Assembly (NCBI GenBank): GCA_009782875.1
Contig: WRIE01000038.1
Span: 1-32,481 of the forward strand
Direction: 5' to 3'
Length of the DNA: 32,481 bases
Source of the DNA: Eubacteriaceae bacterium
Lineage (GTDB): Bacteria; Bacillota; Clostridia; Eubacteriales; Anaerofustaceae
A model generated the notes under the pieces. It was given only the letters and a program-made list of their open reading frames with translations. It ran no database searches and was not told the DNA's origin. Both the position numbers and the translations under genes were made by a program. Shown here in pieces: positions 1 to 8,835 of this stretch; the first letter of the stretch is position 1; the number at the start of each line of letters is the position of its first letter.

Positions 1-1
1 C

Positions 2-37
2 CTGAAACAAGACAATTTCGGCATCGACGAGCTCTAA
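2..37 (+). CDS. C-terminal 11 codons of a gene running in from the left edge
   Basis: An open frame enters from the window edge, reads LKQDNFGIDEL and stops with TAA at 35-37. Two strong hairpins follow at once, as expected at a gene end. Their resemblance to IS200/IS605 right ends suggests this could be the tail of a TnpB-type protein, but 11 residues cannot establish identity. Confidence 0.25.
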   Translation: MKQDNFGIDEL

Positions 38-102
38 GGTGCTTTAGGCGGCTTCCAGCCGCAACACCTGAACCCACCGCCTTCCAGGCGGTGGTGGTTC
101 AG
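38..102. repeat. Two adjacent hairpins, IS200/IS605-end-like or terminator
   Basis: The first hairpin pairs GGTG (38-41) with CACC (65-68) and GGCGGC (47-52) with GCCGC (58-62). The second pairs CTGAAC (68-73) with GTTCAG (97-102) and CCACCGCC (74-81) with GGCGGTGG (87-94) around a TTCCA loop. The loops and GGCGG arms of the two are alike. A nested stem after a stop codon fits an IS605-type right end or a terminator without a clear T tract. Confidence 0.5.
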
Positions 103-220
103 TTGAAGAAGCCGCATTGCCATTCGAATTCGCGTATAGAATATTTTGCGATGAAAAAACACCTTGTTGATAAGCAAGGCATTTCCAAAATTGAGCTATT
201 AGTTATATTTATCCCTAATC

Positions 221-805
221 CTAATCTTGTGACAGGTATTTGAAGCTTTCTTCAGTAATCCCCGAAACATCGATGCTGAACTGGTGCTTCTCAAGTATGC
301 TGTCAAAAGCGTGGATCCACAGTTTCCAGTCGTATTGGATGCGGTCGAATTCTTCCTTTGACTCCATTTTTTCCACATAGTGAGTCCAGTTGCAGTCTCC
401 CCACAGCTCCGACAAGCACATAGCTGTAAACTCTATGTCTAGTACGGTCTGCTTGTCCAATACGTCGTTGTGTACTACTATGGATGTGACCAAGTTTTCT
501 CTGCCAAAGCTGCTCTCGTCTTCAAAGGACCTTGGGATCCACGGGAAATCATCCAGGCTGCTGGGCCTCCTCTTGTCGAGGATCAGCAAGTATGCGAACG
601 CGTCAGAGCCTGGGCGCTCGATAAACTTGTAAATCTCATAGTCCCTCATCCGTAAGAGCCTGCGCACCTCAAGCTCGTTCCTCATCTTTCTCTTGGGCCG
701 GGAAAAAAACTTTGCAGCGATAACAATTGTTGCCGCAGCGATAATGCCAGTTGGCTTCTTCAAGTTAAAACCGCTGCTTCTTATATCTTTAGGGGCCACA
801 ATCAT
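221..805 (-). CDS. Hypothetical membrane-anchored protein, 194 aa
   Basis: I do not recognise this protein. The start is well supported: AAAGGAG lies a few bases before the ATG at 805. Residues about 17-33 form an Ala/Ile-rich hydrophobic segment, followed by a basic patch (about 36-42, SRPKRKMR). This suggests a single N-terminal membrane anchor with the rest in the cytoplasm. The remaining 150 residues are rich in acidic and aromatic residues and look globular, with no motif I can name. It lies on the same strand as the downstream GNAT and HipA-like genes but is separated from the GNAT gene by 113 bp and a hairpin, so it is probably transcribed separately. Confidence 0.65.
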   Translation of the reverse strand: MIVAPKDIRSSGFNLKKPTGIIAAATIVIAAKFFSRPKRKMRNELEVRRLLRMRDYEIYKFIERPGSDAFAYLLILDKRRPSSLDDFPWIPRSFEDESSFGRENLVTSIVVHNDVLDKQTVLDIEFTAMCLSELWGDCNWTHYVEKMESKEEFDRIQYDWKLWIHAFDSILEKHQFSIDVSGITEESFKYLSQD

Positions 806-902
806 CGATCTCCTTTACATTTGTTCTGCTTTCCGCTTCTCTTGCTTGCATGGTGATGCTGTACAAGACTTCCTGTGGTATGGAAAGCGAATATGGTCAA
901 AG

Positions 903-924
903 CATTAAGGCATTTTCCTTAATG
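903..924 (-). terminator. Hairpin overlapping the end of the GNAT gene
   Basis: CATTAAGG (903-910) and CCTTAATG (917-924) form a perfect 8-bp stem with a 6-nt loop. It overlaps the stop codon of the minus-strand acetyltransferase gene. The T tract after it on the minus strand is poor, so termination strength is uncertain. Confidence 0.45.
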
Positions 925-1938
925 TTTGATAACAGCGTACATATTCATATCCGTAACCTGGCCGTTCTTGATCGCGTTTGAGTGCAGCACGCCTTCCAAT
1001 TGAAATCCTGCTTTTTCCAACACACGGCAAGATGCGACATTGTGGGCGTAAGGCTCCGCGAAAATGCGGATAATATCTGTGTTCTCAAAAATATAGCTGC
1101 AAGTCTGCCGGACAGCTTCGGTCGTTATACCTTTGCCCCAATAGGGCTCGGCGATGTAATAACCCATTTCAGCAGTAAGGCGGTGGACGTTGTCTTTGCG
1201 GAATACTCCGATGCTGCCTACAACTTTGCCATCATATATGATGGCAAATGCGTACTGTGTATCCTTCTGGGCACCCAGCATCGCAATGATAAATTCTTCT
1301 GCATCCTTATCGGTGTATGGATAGGGAATCCCGTCCCGCAAGTTGTCGAGCACTTTTTTGTTATTAATAGCAGCCACAAGATCTGGCGCGTCCTCTATCC
1401 TCCAATGGCGCAAGTTTACGCCTAATTCTTTCTCCATGTTGATTGATTTCCTCATATATCTTATTGGATATTCGCGCTTGCCTAAAAGTGCAATACCTTC
1501 ATTCCCTTCATCAACAAAACCGTGTGCCAGATAGAAGCTGATGGCTCTTTCATTGTTAGATAAAACTTCAAGAGAACATTCGCTGTAACCCATTTCCTTG
1601 ATTTTGCTTTCGATTTCGCGATAAAACCTATGCCCATAGCCTTTGCCGATTTTGCCAGGCAACAGGTATAGAGAAACCATGTGGATCTCGCCTTGCTTTT
1701 CTGATTTGCGGAGTATGCTTGCTCCAACGATATCTTGGTTTTCAAGCAATACCATTGAGAAAACTTTACCACCTCCAAGCCCTTTGGCCAAAAAGTCTAC
1801 CCAATGGTCAGTTTTCAGAGCATCAAGGTAATCATCATCCACAATTCCACGGTAAGCAGTTTTCCAGCTTGTGGCAAGCACAAGGCTTATCTGCTTAATT
1901 TCCTCCAACTGAGCCATCCTGGCCATAATCATAGACAT
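919..1938 (-). CDS. Two-domain GNAT acetyltransferase (tandem GNAT fusion)
   Basis: The 339-residue product carries two complete GNAT N-acetyltransferase domains. Residues about 1-168 form the first, with an acetyl-CoA pyrophosphate loop around LLPGKIGKGYG and a C-terminal half ending in SNNERAISFYLAHGF. Residues about 172-339 form a second domain of the RimJ/RimL type, with EPYWGKGITTEAV as its acetyl-CoA loop and HNVASCRVLEKAGF near the end. Each would be a normal-sized GNAT alone; the second even begins with a Met (MEKELG). No stop or frame change separates them, so this is a true fusion. Substrates are unknown: the second family often acts on ribosomal protein N-termini or small molecules. 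The start is uncertain because several ATGs lie close together behind a weak Shine-Dalgarno sequence (GAAGCGAGAG). Confidence 0.85.
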   Translation of the reverse strand: MSMIMARMAQLEEIKQISLVLATSWKTAYRGIVDDDYLDALKTDHWVDFLAKGLGGGKVFSMVLLENQDIVGASILRKSEKQGEIHMVSLYLLPGKIGKGYGHRFYREIESKIKEMGYSECSLEVLSNNERAISFYLAHGFVDEGNEGIALLGKREYPIRYMRKSINMEKELGVNLRHWRIEDAPDLVAAINNKKVLDNLRDGIPYPYTDKDAEEFIIAMLGAQKDTQYAFAIIYDGKVVGSIGVFRKDNVHRLTAEMGYYIAEPYWGKGITTEAVRQTCSYIFENTDIIRIFAEPYAHNVASCRVLEKAGFQLEGVLHSNAIKNGQVTDMNMYAVIKH

Positions 1939-1995
1939 GCTCTCGCTTCAATTCAATCAATAATTCCAGGCTATTTAGAACCGGGTACCGCCAAC

Positions 1996-2145
1996 ATGAG
2001 GCGTAGATTTATCCCTTGGTACACCTTGTGTAACACAGCGACTTTCTTGGTTAGTTACCATGAAGAATTGCATGGTGGATTGTGGCTCAAAGCTGCGCTT
2101 ATCTTTGGTTGTGCGCTTATGGGCATAGGCTATTTGCTAAAATGA
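1996..2145 (+). CDS. Possible small membrane protein, 49 aa
   Basis: A short frame begins at ATG 1996 with a basic N-terminus (MRRRF), has two hydrophobic stretches (around WYTLCNTATFLV and LKAALIFGCALMGIGYLL) and stops at 2145, three bases before the end of the convergent HipA-like gene. This layout fits a small two-helix membrane protein. No good ribosome-binding site precedes it and I recognise no family. It could also be the leftover 3' end of a longer gene. Confidence 0.25.
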   Translation: MRRRFIPWYTLCNTATFLVSYHEELHGGLWLKAALIFGCALMGIGYLLK

Positions 2146-2148
2146 TAG

Positions 2149-3291
2149 TCAATTGATGACATGCTGTAATTTCCCAATTCTATTTTTCAACGCCGAGCAT
2201 AAAACAGTTCGGCGGTGGTCATTTATATGGCTGGAAGTTAATAATATTTCATAAAATTCATCTTCAAGCCCCTCAAGAGCAGTTAAATCAATCCATGAAA
2301 AGTCTTTGACAAGCCCAATTTGTTTTTCGTGGTTGCTTCGGAAAGGTTTGCTTGGCGCCTTCCCTCTTGGTTGTATTGACTCGCTTAACAAGTCATGCCA
2401 CATTGAAGTGCCGTTATCGAAAATAGGCGCGAGCCCAATCCATTCTAATGTGCAAGCTTCCCTGATTGCGCAGAAATTGTTGTAATGCCGGTCTACGTTA
2501 GCAATCAAGTAATCCAATACCAACATTTTGTCGATGTTGGTTTGCACATTGGGGATCCCCAAGCCTTCACAGCAATTAATAAAATGCTGGTATGGAGAAA
2601 CCTTGTTGTCTTTTTTCTGGGTTTTGATAATTTGCCATGCGCTGACCATATCTGTATTCGATGTAATTATATCTTCGCAGACACTAAATGGCAAACCGTT
2701 TTCCCATGTCAGGGTGTATGGGACATGGTCTATATCCAGGCGGCGGGAAATAGCAGTAGCTAGCACTTCGTTAAATGGCTCCTGTTGGTGGGGATAGCTT
2801 CCTCCCTTAACCAAATAGTGTTTTCCATCGATTAGTATCCATTTTTTTTGTAGCCATCCGTCAGTAGTGTTGTCTGGCGAAAATAGGCAAAAAGGTTCTT
2901 CTATCGCTTTTCCGAACAAGATATTCCCAACATCACTAGAAAAATCATTGGTGAAAAAGTTGATCTTAGACCAATCCAATGGATTTTCTACTGGGTTTAT
3001 CCAGTATTGATCCGTTAAGGATAGCCCGAGGCATTCAATCAATAATTGCAGTGGGGACTTCATTTTCATTGTATATAACGCCTCTGCTATTCCACTTCGG
3101 GTATTTGGTATTGACCGATCAAGCCACCACTCTAACAAATCGCCCAGATATGCCCGATTATCCTGTGTAACAATTCCAACAGGCAAATGCTCGGGCGCAA
3201 TTGTCTCAATAATATCTAAGATGGCTAAGTTTGATGTGTCAATATCGATTTCTGCGACTTCAATGTAGCGGTGCATCAAAAAATATCGCAT
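2149..3291 (-). CDS. HipA-like serine/threonine kinase-fold protein, no HipB partner
   Basis: The 380-residue protein has the C-terminal kinase signature of the HipA family. YLVKGGSY (about 159-166) matches the ATP-binding lysine strand. DRHYNN (about 267-272) is the catalytic loop and APIFDNGTSMW (about 288-298) is the metal-binding loop corresponding to DFG. The N-terminal part (HLPVG, WWLDRSIPNTR) resembles the Bacillota branch of HipA-like proteins rather than E. coli HipA. HipA kinases phosphorylate proteins such as glutamyl-tRNA synthetase and are normally paired with the DNA-binding antitoxin HipB. No HipB-like helix-turn-helix gene is visible on either side, so this is a solo HipA-like protein whose target is unknown. 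AGGGAG lies 9 nt before the ATG. Confidence 0.8.
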   Translation of the reverse strand: MRYFLMHRYIEVAEIDIDTSNLAILDIIETIAPEHLPVGIVTQDNRAYLGDLLEWWLDRSIPNTRSGIAEALYTMKMKSPLQLLIECLGLSLTDQYWINPVENPLDWSKINFFTNDFSSDVGNILFGKAIEEPFCLFSPDNTTDGWLQKKWILIDGKHYLVKGGSYPHQQEPFNEVLATAISRRLDIDHVPYTLTWENGLPFSVCEDIITSNTDMVSAWQIIKTQKKDNKVSPYQHFINCCEGLGIPNVQTNIDKMLVLDYLIANVDRHYNNFCAIREACTLEWIGLAPIFDNGTSMWHDLLSESIQPRGKAPSKPFRSNHEKQIGLVKDFSWIDLTALEGLEDEFYEILLTSSHINDHRRTVLCSALKNRIGKLQHVIN

Positions 3292-3516
3292 GATTATACT
3301 CCCTGCCTAAAATCAATTAATTATACTATATACCGCAATCCGCAAGTAGAGTTTAATCTCTTGTTTTAGGCAGAGGTTTCAAATAACCAGGCTTTGATAT
3401 TGTTTCATTGCTGCATTGCTACACAATGGCTTTCCATAGTCTAGGCAATGGCGGTCATTTAAAGCTTCTTGTGACATAATGCTATAGTTGGTGGCTAAGT
3501 AAGGCGAATCGATTCG

Positions 3517-3562
3517 GAAAAGACTGAATGGAGCGCAAAATACACTCCTTTCAGTCTTTTTT
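3517..3562. terminator. Strong bidirectional terminator
   Basis: GAAAAGACTGAA and TTCAGTCTTTTTTC flank an inner GGAG/CTCC stem. The T-rich tails on both strands allow termination either way. It isolates the HipA-like gene region from the decayed region to its right. Confidence 0.7.
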
Positions 3563-3729
3563 CAGACAAAGCCATGGAAATGGTGAACTTGTACCCAAAC
3601 TTCCTGTCAAAGCTGGCCGGGCAGCGCGACACAAACCTTGGACCGCATTCTCCCAACCCAGAAATTGTGTCTCCAACCACGTGCTTGCTGCCAGCAACGC
3701 AAACCGCGTCTTAATAATAACCACAGCTC

Positions 3730-4283
3730 TGCAGCTTGCTTAGGTAGGCCAGTGCCGCCCTGTTATACTCCACATCCGATGAGGAGCCATCCAAGGCGTC
3801 AATCTTGAACAGAATCTCGATCTCGTTTGTCATTTTCCTGATGACAACTTGCTTGCATTATGACCGGCCGTCCTTGTTGTAGCCGCGCCCTGCCTTGAGC
3901 GCGCCGTCTTCCAAGCTGGCGTCGTTATTGCCTTGGAAAGATATGGTCGTGATTCCGGTTGTACCGTTCCGATTGGTATGCCATATTTCTGGAAGGACGG
4001 AAAAGCCAGGATTGGAATACGGAGTTGGGGCTGTGCCCGCCAATGCGCCTTGACTCTATTGAAAGAGCTTAGCGCGCCTGCAGCCCCCTCCTCCAGTAAA
4101 AAGTCAAGGTCAAACCCAGATAGCCTTTCTGGGATCTACGTAAGCGGTGCCTGCAGTTCAGAAAATGTTGACAGCGCAATCGCTTTTGCTAGGATGCCTG
4201 GGCTGGCCAGCCATCTCGACTGGTCTCATTTGACTGGACTGTTGATCATCTACAAACCCGCCGGCTATGATTTTGTTAGTTAA
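3730..4283 (-). pseudogene. Unrecognised decayed coding remnants
   Basis: On the minus strand several short coding-like frames follow one another but are broken by stops. One runs from about 4320 to a TGA near 4157. Another covers 4043-3858 (ending NKDGRS), stops with TAA, then continues in the same frame through MTNEIEILFKIDALDGSS to a stop at 3715. A frame that continues across a stop suggests a degraded gene. I recognise no family. The plus-strand frame across the same bases (3933-4283) has no ribosome-binding site and looks like a shadow. Confidence 0.3.
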
Positions 4284-4353
4284 AGCCATTGGGATCGTCT
4301 TCTTTGTTTCCAGCTTGCCCGCTGTTATGTGTGCCAAATATTCACCTCTATTT

Positions 4354-7300
4354 TTACCTTGTTGGTTTTGGCATTTTACCTATTGTAGTTAGTTCAATCA
4401 CTTCGGTGAACAAGCCAAAATGGCTGCCTTTGTACAACCGGATTTTATAGTAGTAGGTAGTGCTAAGCCCAAGTTCAGTGTCAAGGTAAGGAGGAGGCCC
4501 TGTGGCAGTCTGCACCAGCTCAAAGTCACCGTCTCTAGATGTAGCCCTGTAGATTTCCGCCCCGTCATATTCCGATCTTGACCAGAAGCTAAGGCTGACA
4601 GTGTTAGTGTCAAGACTTGCGCTTCCCCTGAAATCTTCAGCGATGATAGATCCTGTCTTGACCTCGATCGCATCAGTCATTTTGCCGGGCCAGTCTCCTT
4701 TGTACATGCGGATCTTGTAGTAGTAAACGGTGTCTGGCTCAAGGCTTGTGTCAAAGTAAGGTGGAGCTCCTTTGGCAGTCTGGACAAGCTCGAAGTTCCC
4801 GTCTCTTGATGTTGCCCTATAAATTTCAGCTCCATCATATTCCGATCTCGACCAGAAACTTAAGCTAATAGTGTAGGCGTCCAGCCCAGCGCTTCCCTTG
4901 AAATCCTCTGCGGTGATAGATCCTGTCTTGACTTCGATCGCATCAGTCATTTTGCCGGGCCAGTCTCCTTTGTACATGCGGATCTTGTAGTAGTAAACAG
5001 TGTCTGGCTCAAGGCCTGTGTCAAAGTAAGGTGGAGCTCCTTTGGCAGTCTGGACAAGCTCGAAGTTCCCGTCTCTTGATGTTGCCCTATAAATTTCAGC
5101 TCCATCATATTCCGATCTCGACCAGAAACTTAAGCTAATAGTGTAGGCGTCCAGCCCAGCGCTTCCCTTGAAATCCTCTGCGATTATTGAGCCAGTTTTT
5201 GCCTCAAATGATTCGCTCATAGCTCCAAAAGACCCATCTTTGAACAAGCGCACTTTGTAGAAATATGTGCTGTCTGGGGACAGACCCTTATCGTAATAGG
5301 TCGGCTTGCCTTGGAATGTGCCAACCAATTCAAATGGGCCGCTAGCCGAATTGGCGCGGTAAACTTCTGTCCCGTCAAATTCCATGCGTGTCCAGAAATT
5401 GATGTTTATTGTGTAAGCGTCTAATCCAGTAGTCCCATGAAGCCCCTCTGCCACCAAATTTGCATCCTCAGGGCTTCCGCCAAATTGGACAGGTTCTCCA
5501 GTTTTTGCCAAGTCATATAGCGGCTTGGTGACATCATCATATCCTTCAGTTGAGAAGGTGACCTTCATATTCTGGACTTGGGTCATCTCTTTTGCCGGGT
5601 TGCCTGGGGTGTGGAAATTCCGGGTTGTAAACCACTCAAGATCGGCTATGCCATCCGCGCCTGTTGTGAACTCTCCCGTTTCTCCGCTATCAGTTACCCA
5701 TGTGATGAGCCTGTTCGCTAGGGGGGTTCCTGTTTTAGCGTCAACGTATGCGCGCTTGGATGTGACGCCGATATCAATGGACAGGTATGGCTCCGTATTG
5801 TTTGTCCCGATCGTTGGCGGCCATGTAAAGTCAACTCCATCTAATACCGAGTCCATGATTTTGAAGCCATAGCTGTCATAGTACCAGTATCCGATGCGAA
5901 GCGGCTCATATCCTGTGTCGTTAGTATTGATTTTTGTGAAAGTATTGTCGTAAAACCAACCGTTGCGGCCAACGCCATACCCAGACCCGGATGTCAAAAA
6001 TGACACATTTGAGATGAAATGGTTTCCGGTAAATACTACAGGGTCTGTATCCAGCTTGCCAGCAGATCCCGAGAAATCTACGCATGTGTAAGAGTAATCC
6101 ACATTCTTGAAGTTGAGGTCCTCTGTTAGCGCTTCCACTTTGATAATATTGTCTTCAATGCGCAGATTGTCTGTATACAAACTGTCGCTAATCATCAGCG
6201 CCCTGATGTAGCTTGCTTTTGGCCAAGCTTTGCATATGATGACATTGTTTTTGATCAATATATTGTCAGTTCGGACGTTGGGGTCGCCATCATATTGGAA
6301 CAAGCGTAGCCCAGCTATGCCGGAAGGCCTGTCAATTGCGATTTGGTCTCTGGCATCTTTTGAGCGTCTTTCATGGGGTGTTGCATGCACATAGACAAAA
6401 TTGTCTTTAATAACTGCGTTGCTGTGCGAAACTCCGAGCCCCAGCGGATTGAATCCTAATGCAAAAATCTTGTTGTTTGCTATAGCTTTGCTTAACGAAG
6501 AGTTGATAGCATATGAGTTGCCTGCAAAGCTGTCTGTGTATACTTCGTTGCCGATCTTTTGGCCGCCGCTGACAATACCGTAGTGGCGGTGGCGGCGCAC
6601 TGAGTTGTATTCAATGCGGTTTTCCTCATTCCCATTTGCATAAATCGCCATTGGGCCATTGGCGCGGTTTGTCAAGTCTGATCCCCTGTCGTTGACAATA
6701 TTGTGGTGGACATATGACAGGTCGTCAGTCCTGATTCCACAGACATCACGCCCATAATATGAGACATCAAGGCCGGCAATCTCCAAATCCGAAACATGGG
6801 TTGCGTGGAACGGAGTGTATCCGGACTCAACTATTCCATTCCCTCCATTTGCGCCTTGGATTATAATCCCGTTGAACACTTTCTGGTTCCTGAAATTCCA
6901 TAGTCCGCTGCGCACACCGAATGTCGCGTCCTCGCTATAGTCAAGATCTGCCCTAGTATGTGTGTTTTCATTCATAATGTTGTTTGGCTCATTATCATAG
7001 ATAATTGTATGCCCTCCGAGATCAAGGGACACATTATGCCCGCTTAGAACTATTCCACCATTTGGAGCATGGATATCTTCAGTCAACAGATATTTCTTAT
7101 CATTGCCTTTCAAGCGGTAAGGCAAACTCTTGTCCTCGAGGTCTTGGGGGATCTTGACAATGTCCCCAGGCAATTCAGGTGTTGTAAAAGAGTAGTCGCC
7201 AGATGCGAGAAAGGCTCCATCAGATCCCTTAACCTTTATTCTGTAGTGGTATACAGTTCCAGGCTCAAGGCCGGTAAGATGAAGCAAGTGCTGGTAATAG

Positions 7301-7698
7301 TACGAGTTGCTATGGGTTGTCTCCATCCCATAGCTTGTAGTCTTTCCATACTCAATCTTCGCCAGAGTCGGCAGGTTGGTTGCAAAAGCCACAGCTCTGG
7401 AGTAATAAGATTCATACTCCCAAAATGCTTTGCTCTCGAACTTCAAGTTTGAGCCAAATGTTTCTTTTAACAGTGGCTCAGATTCTGGGAGAAAGAGTGT
7501 ATTTCGCATATTGAAGAACCATTCGTCATCATTTTTAGGATCAATGAAGAGCTTTGGTGCAACCAAATCATCTACTGCTGAACTGGCAAATGCCCATTGG
7601 CGGCTCCCTGATAAAAGAGTCATGGCTACAAAAACCAAACATGCGGTAAATTTCAGATGTTTGCCCTTATATAAGGGTTTCTTTTTTAAAATATCCAT
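4354..7698 (-). CDS. Secreted surface protein: FN3-like domain, right-handed beta-helix, four C-terminal FN3-like repeats
   Basis: This 1114-residue protein starts at an ATG 4-5 nt after GGAGGG. Residues 1-38 are a signal peptide: basic MDILKKKPLYKGKHLK, a hydrophobic core, and a likely cut after AFA. Residues about 80-175 form an FN3-like domain of the type in purple acid phosphatases (GLEPGTVYHYRIKVKG). Residues about 190-610 are rich in short strand-turn units with many Asn residues (GNSYAINSS, NILIKNNVI), typical of a pectate-lyase-like parallel beta-helix (NosD/PbH1 type). Residues about 640-740 look like an Ig-like domain (TGTPLANRLITWVTD). Residues about 749-1108 are four 90-residue FN3-like repeats. 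Such proteins bind or cleave polysaccharide outside the cell. No LPXTG anchor or S-layer domain is visible, so it is probably secreted. I cannot assign a catalytic activity. Confidence 0.88.
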   Translation of the reverse strand: MDILKKKPLYKGKHLKFTACLVFVAMTLLSGSRQWAFASSAVDDLVAPKLFIDPKNDDEWFFNMRNTLFLPESEPLLKETFGSNLKFESKAFWEYESYYSRAVAFATNLPTLAKIEYGKTTSYGMETTHSNSYYYQHLLHLTGLEPGTVYHYRIKVKGSDGAFLASGDYSFTTPELPGDIVKIPQDLEDKSLPYRLKGNDKKYLLTEDIHAPNGGIVLSGHNVSLDLGGHTIIYDNEPNNIMNENTHTRADLDYSEDATFGVRSGLWNFRNQKVFNGIIIQGANGGNGIVESGYTPFHATHVSDLEIAGLDVSYYGRDVCGIRTDDLSYVHHNIVNDRGSDLTNRANGPMAIYANGNEENRIEYNSVRRHRHYGIVSGGQKIGNEVYTDSFAGNSYAINSSLSKAIANNKIFALGFNPLGLGVSHSNAVIKDNFVYVHATPHERRSKDARDQIAIDRPSGIAGLRLFQYDGDPNVRTDNILIKNNVIICKAWPKASYIRALMISDSLYTDNLRIEDNIIKVEALTEDLNFKNVDYSYTCVDFSGSAGKLDTDPVVFTGNHFISNVSFLTSGSGYGVGRNGWFYDNTFTKINTNDTGYEPLRIGYWYYDSYGFKIMDSVLDGVDFTWPPTIGTNNTEPYLSIDIGVTSKRAYVDAKTGTPLANRLITWVTDSGETGEFTTGADGIADLEWFTTRNFHTPGNPAKEMTQVQNMKVTFSTEGYDDVTKPLYDLAKTGEPVQFGGSPEDANLVAEGLHGTTGLDAYTININFWTRMEFDGTEVYRANSASGPFELVGTFQGKPTYYDKGLSPDSTYFYKVRLFKDGSFGAMSESFEAKTGSIIAEDFKGSAGLDAYTISLSFWSRSEYDGAEIYRATSRDGNFELVQTAKGAPPYFDTGLEPDTVYYYKIRMYKGDWPGKMTDAIEVKTGSITAEDFKGSAGLDAYTISLSFWSRSEYDGAEIYRATSRDGNFELVQTAKGAPPYFDTSLEPDTVYYYKIRMYKGDWPGKMTDAIEVKTGSIIAEDFRGSASLDTNTVSLSFWSRSEYDGAEIYRATSRDGDFELVQTATGPPPYLDTELGLSTTYYYKIRLYKGSHFGLFTEVIELTTIGKMPKPTR
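4375..5454 (-). repeat. Four 270-bp tandem repeats, the central two nearly identical
   Basis: The last third of the beta-helix gene is built of 90-codon units at roughly 4375-4644, 4645-4914, 4915-5184 and 5185-5454. The two middle units differ at only a few bases (for example TTGACCTCGATC versus TTGACTTCGATC, and one Ser/Gly change in FDTSL/FDTGL). The outer units are clearly diverged. This is the signature of a recent in-frame tandem duplication. Confidence 0.85.
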
Positions 7699-8761
7699 AA
7701 TCCCTCCATTTAGTCTGTTTAAGATCGCTGGAACGCCATTCTGCTCCCGGGTGCATAATTGGCAAAGAACATCAATACTTTAATTACAATGTAACTTAAC
7801 TGTAACCATTTCCTCGCCTTTTTGCAAGAGTTTTCCTTTACAAATTGAATAGTTTTTATGTTTTTCACAATAGATGGTGAAATGTGAATGTTGCTTTTGT
7901 GGCACAACTATACATTATTGATTTATTTTCATCTTTTGTATGCCATTGACTCCAATTCTTTTGTCTGCTTGCTGTTCAACTATCCCAAACCAGCTAATAT
8001 CTGTTGTCGATGCGCAAATATCAATTGAGCGTATCAGCGCCAAAAGTGCAAGAACTGGATCAAGCCATTTCTCAAGACGGAAAAGATGCTATTTTATCAT
8101 TTCAAACAGGCCTCGTGGCATGGCAAACAAGCAGCAGGCGCTATCTTGTTATAAAGATGCTGATGCTCTAGGCTCATCCTTAAACAGGTGCAAACTGAAA
8201 CAAGAGTGTTGGAATTGATTTTAGCGATCTTGAAATTGAATTAGTAGAATGGATTATGGTTGCTTTTTTTACCATTTGTCAGCGCGATTTTTAAATGTGC
8301 AAATGAGAAGGCATTCTAATGGCGAAAAAGTGTGGGCAGGAAAACCTGAACTAATACAATCAAGACTCACAAAGAGGCCAGCAACATTCATGTGATAATG
8401 AAGGAGTGATAGTACCAGTGCCTACAGATCCTCGATTCTAAACTATTCAGAAGACAGGCAGTGTAAAGCGTTAATACCTTTCCATATCATGGAAAAGGAT
8501 AGCGCGATTCCTCCCTCGACCTATCAAGCTTGAGGTGGGTTATCCTCGCGCAAGATTAGATGAAATAAGGGGGTCATTTTTAAATATTTTCAAACCTTTC
8601 CCAAGTATGGCGCAAATCTCGATTCAGTCAGGTATTCTGCCAAAAAAAGCCGAAACTCTTCCCATTCTTGGTAATGTCCATGTTGTTTAAGTGGTTTCTG
8701 TTTATTGGATGATGAATGGTTTGCGGCTCAAAAGTATCAAACACATAAAAATGGACAGAAA
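7699..8761. other. About 1 kb without a convincing gene
   Basis: The stretch next to the beta-helix start (7760-7930) is AT-rich and may hold its promoter, but no clear -35/-10 pair stands out. A plus-strand frame from ATG 8010 to TAG 8169-8171 encodes 53 residues with reasonable composition (KVQELDQAISQDGKDAIL) but no ribosome-binding site; it may be a gene fragment. The nested hairpin element at 8494-8562 is described separately. I see nothing else I can support. Confidence 0.4.
8494..8562 (+). repeat. Nested hairpin element, copy without a downstream gene
   Basis: AAAGGAT precedes an outer stem GCGCG (8502-8506)/CGCGC (8547-8551). Inside it are ATTC, an inner stem built from CTCCCTC and GAGGTGGG, and TTATCCT. 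After the outer stem come 8 nt (AAGATTAG) and an ATG at 8560. This matches the folC and citrate-synthase-like leaders in layout and partly in sequence, but here the frame is only ATGAAATAA. It resembles a nonautonomous IS200/IS605-type right end. Confidence 0.5.
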
Positions 8762-8794
8762 CAAATACGGGACGCTGGATGCGCCCCGTATTTG
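8762..8794 (-). terminator. Terminator of the amidase gene
   Basis: CAAATACGGG (8762-8771) and CCCGTATTTG (8785-8794) form a perfect 10-bp stem. On the minus strand it is followed by a T-rich tract. It lies 40 bp beyond the amidase stop codon. Confidence 0.75.
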
Positions 8795-8835
8795 TTGTAT
8801 CTATCCTTCCGAGCCGGTTAAGCCAAATTGCCGCA

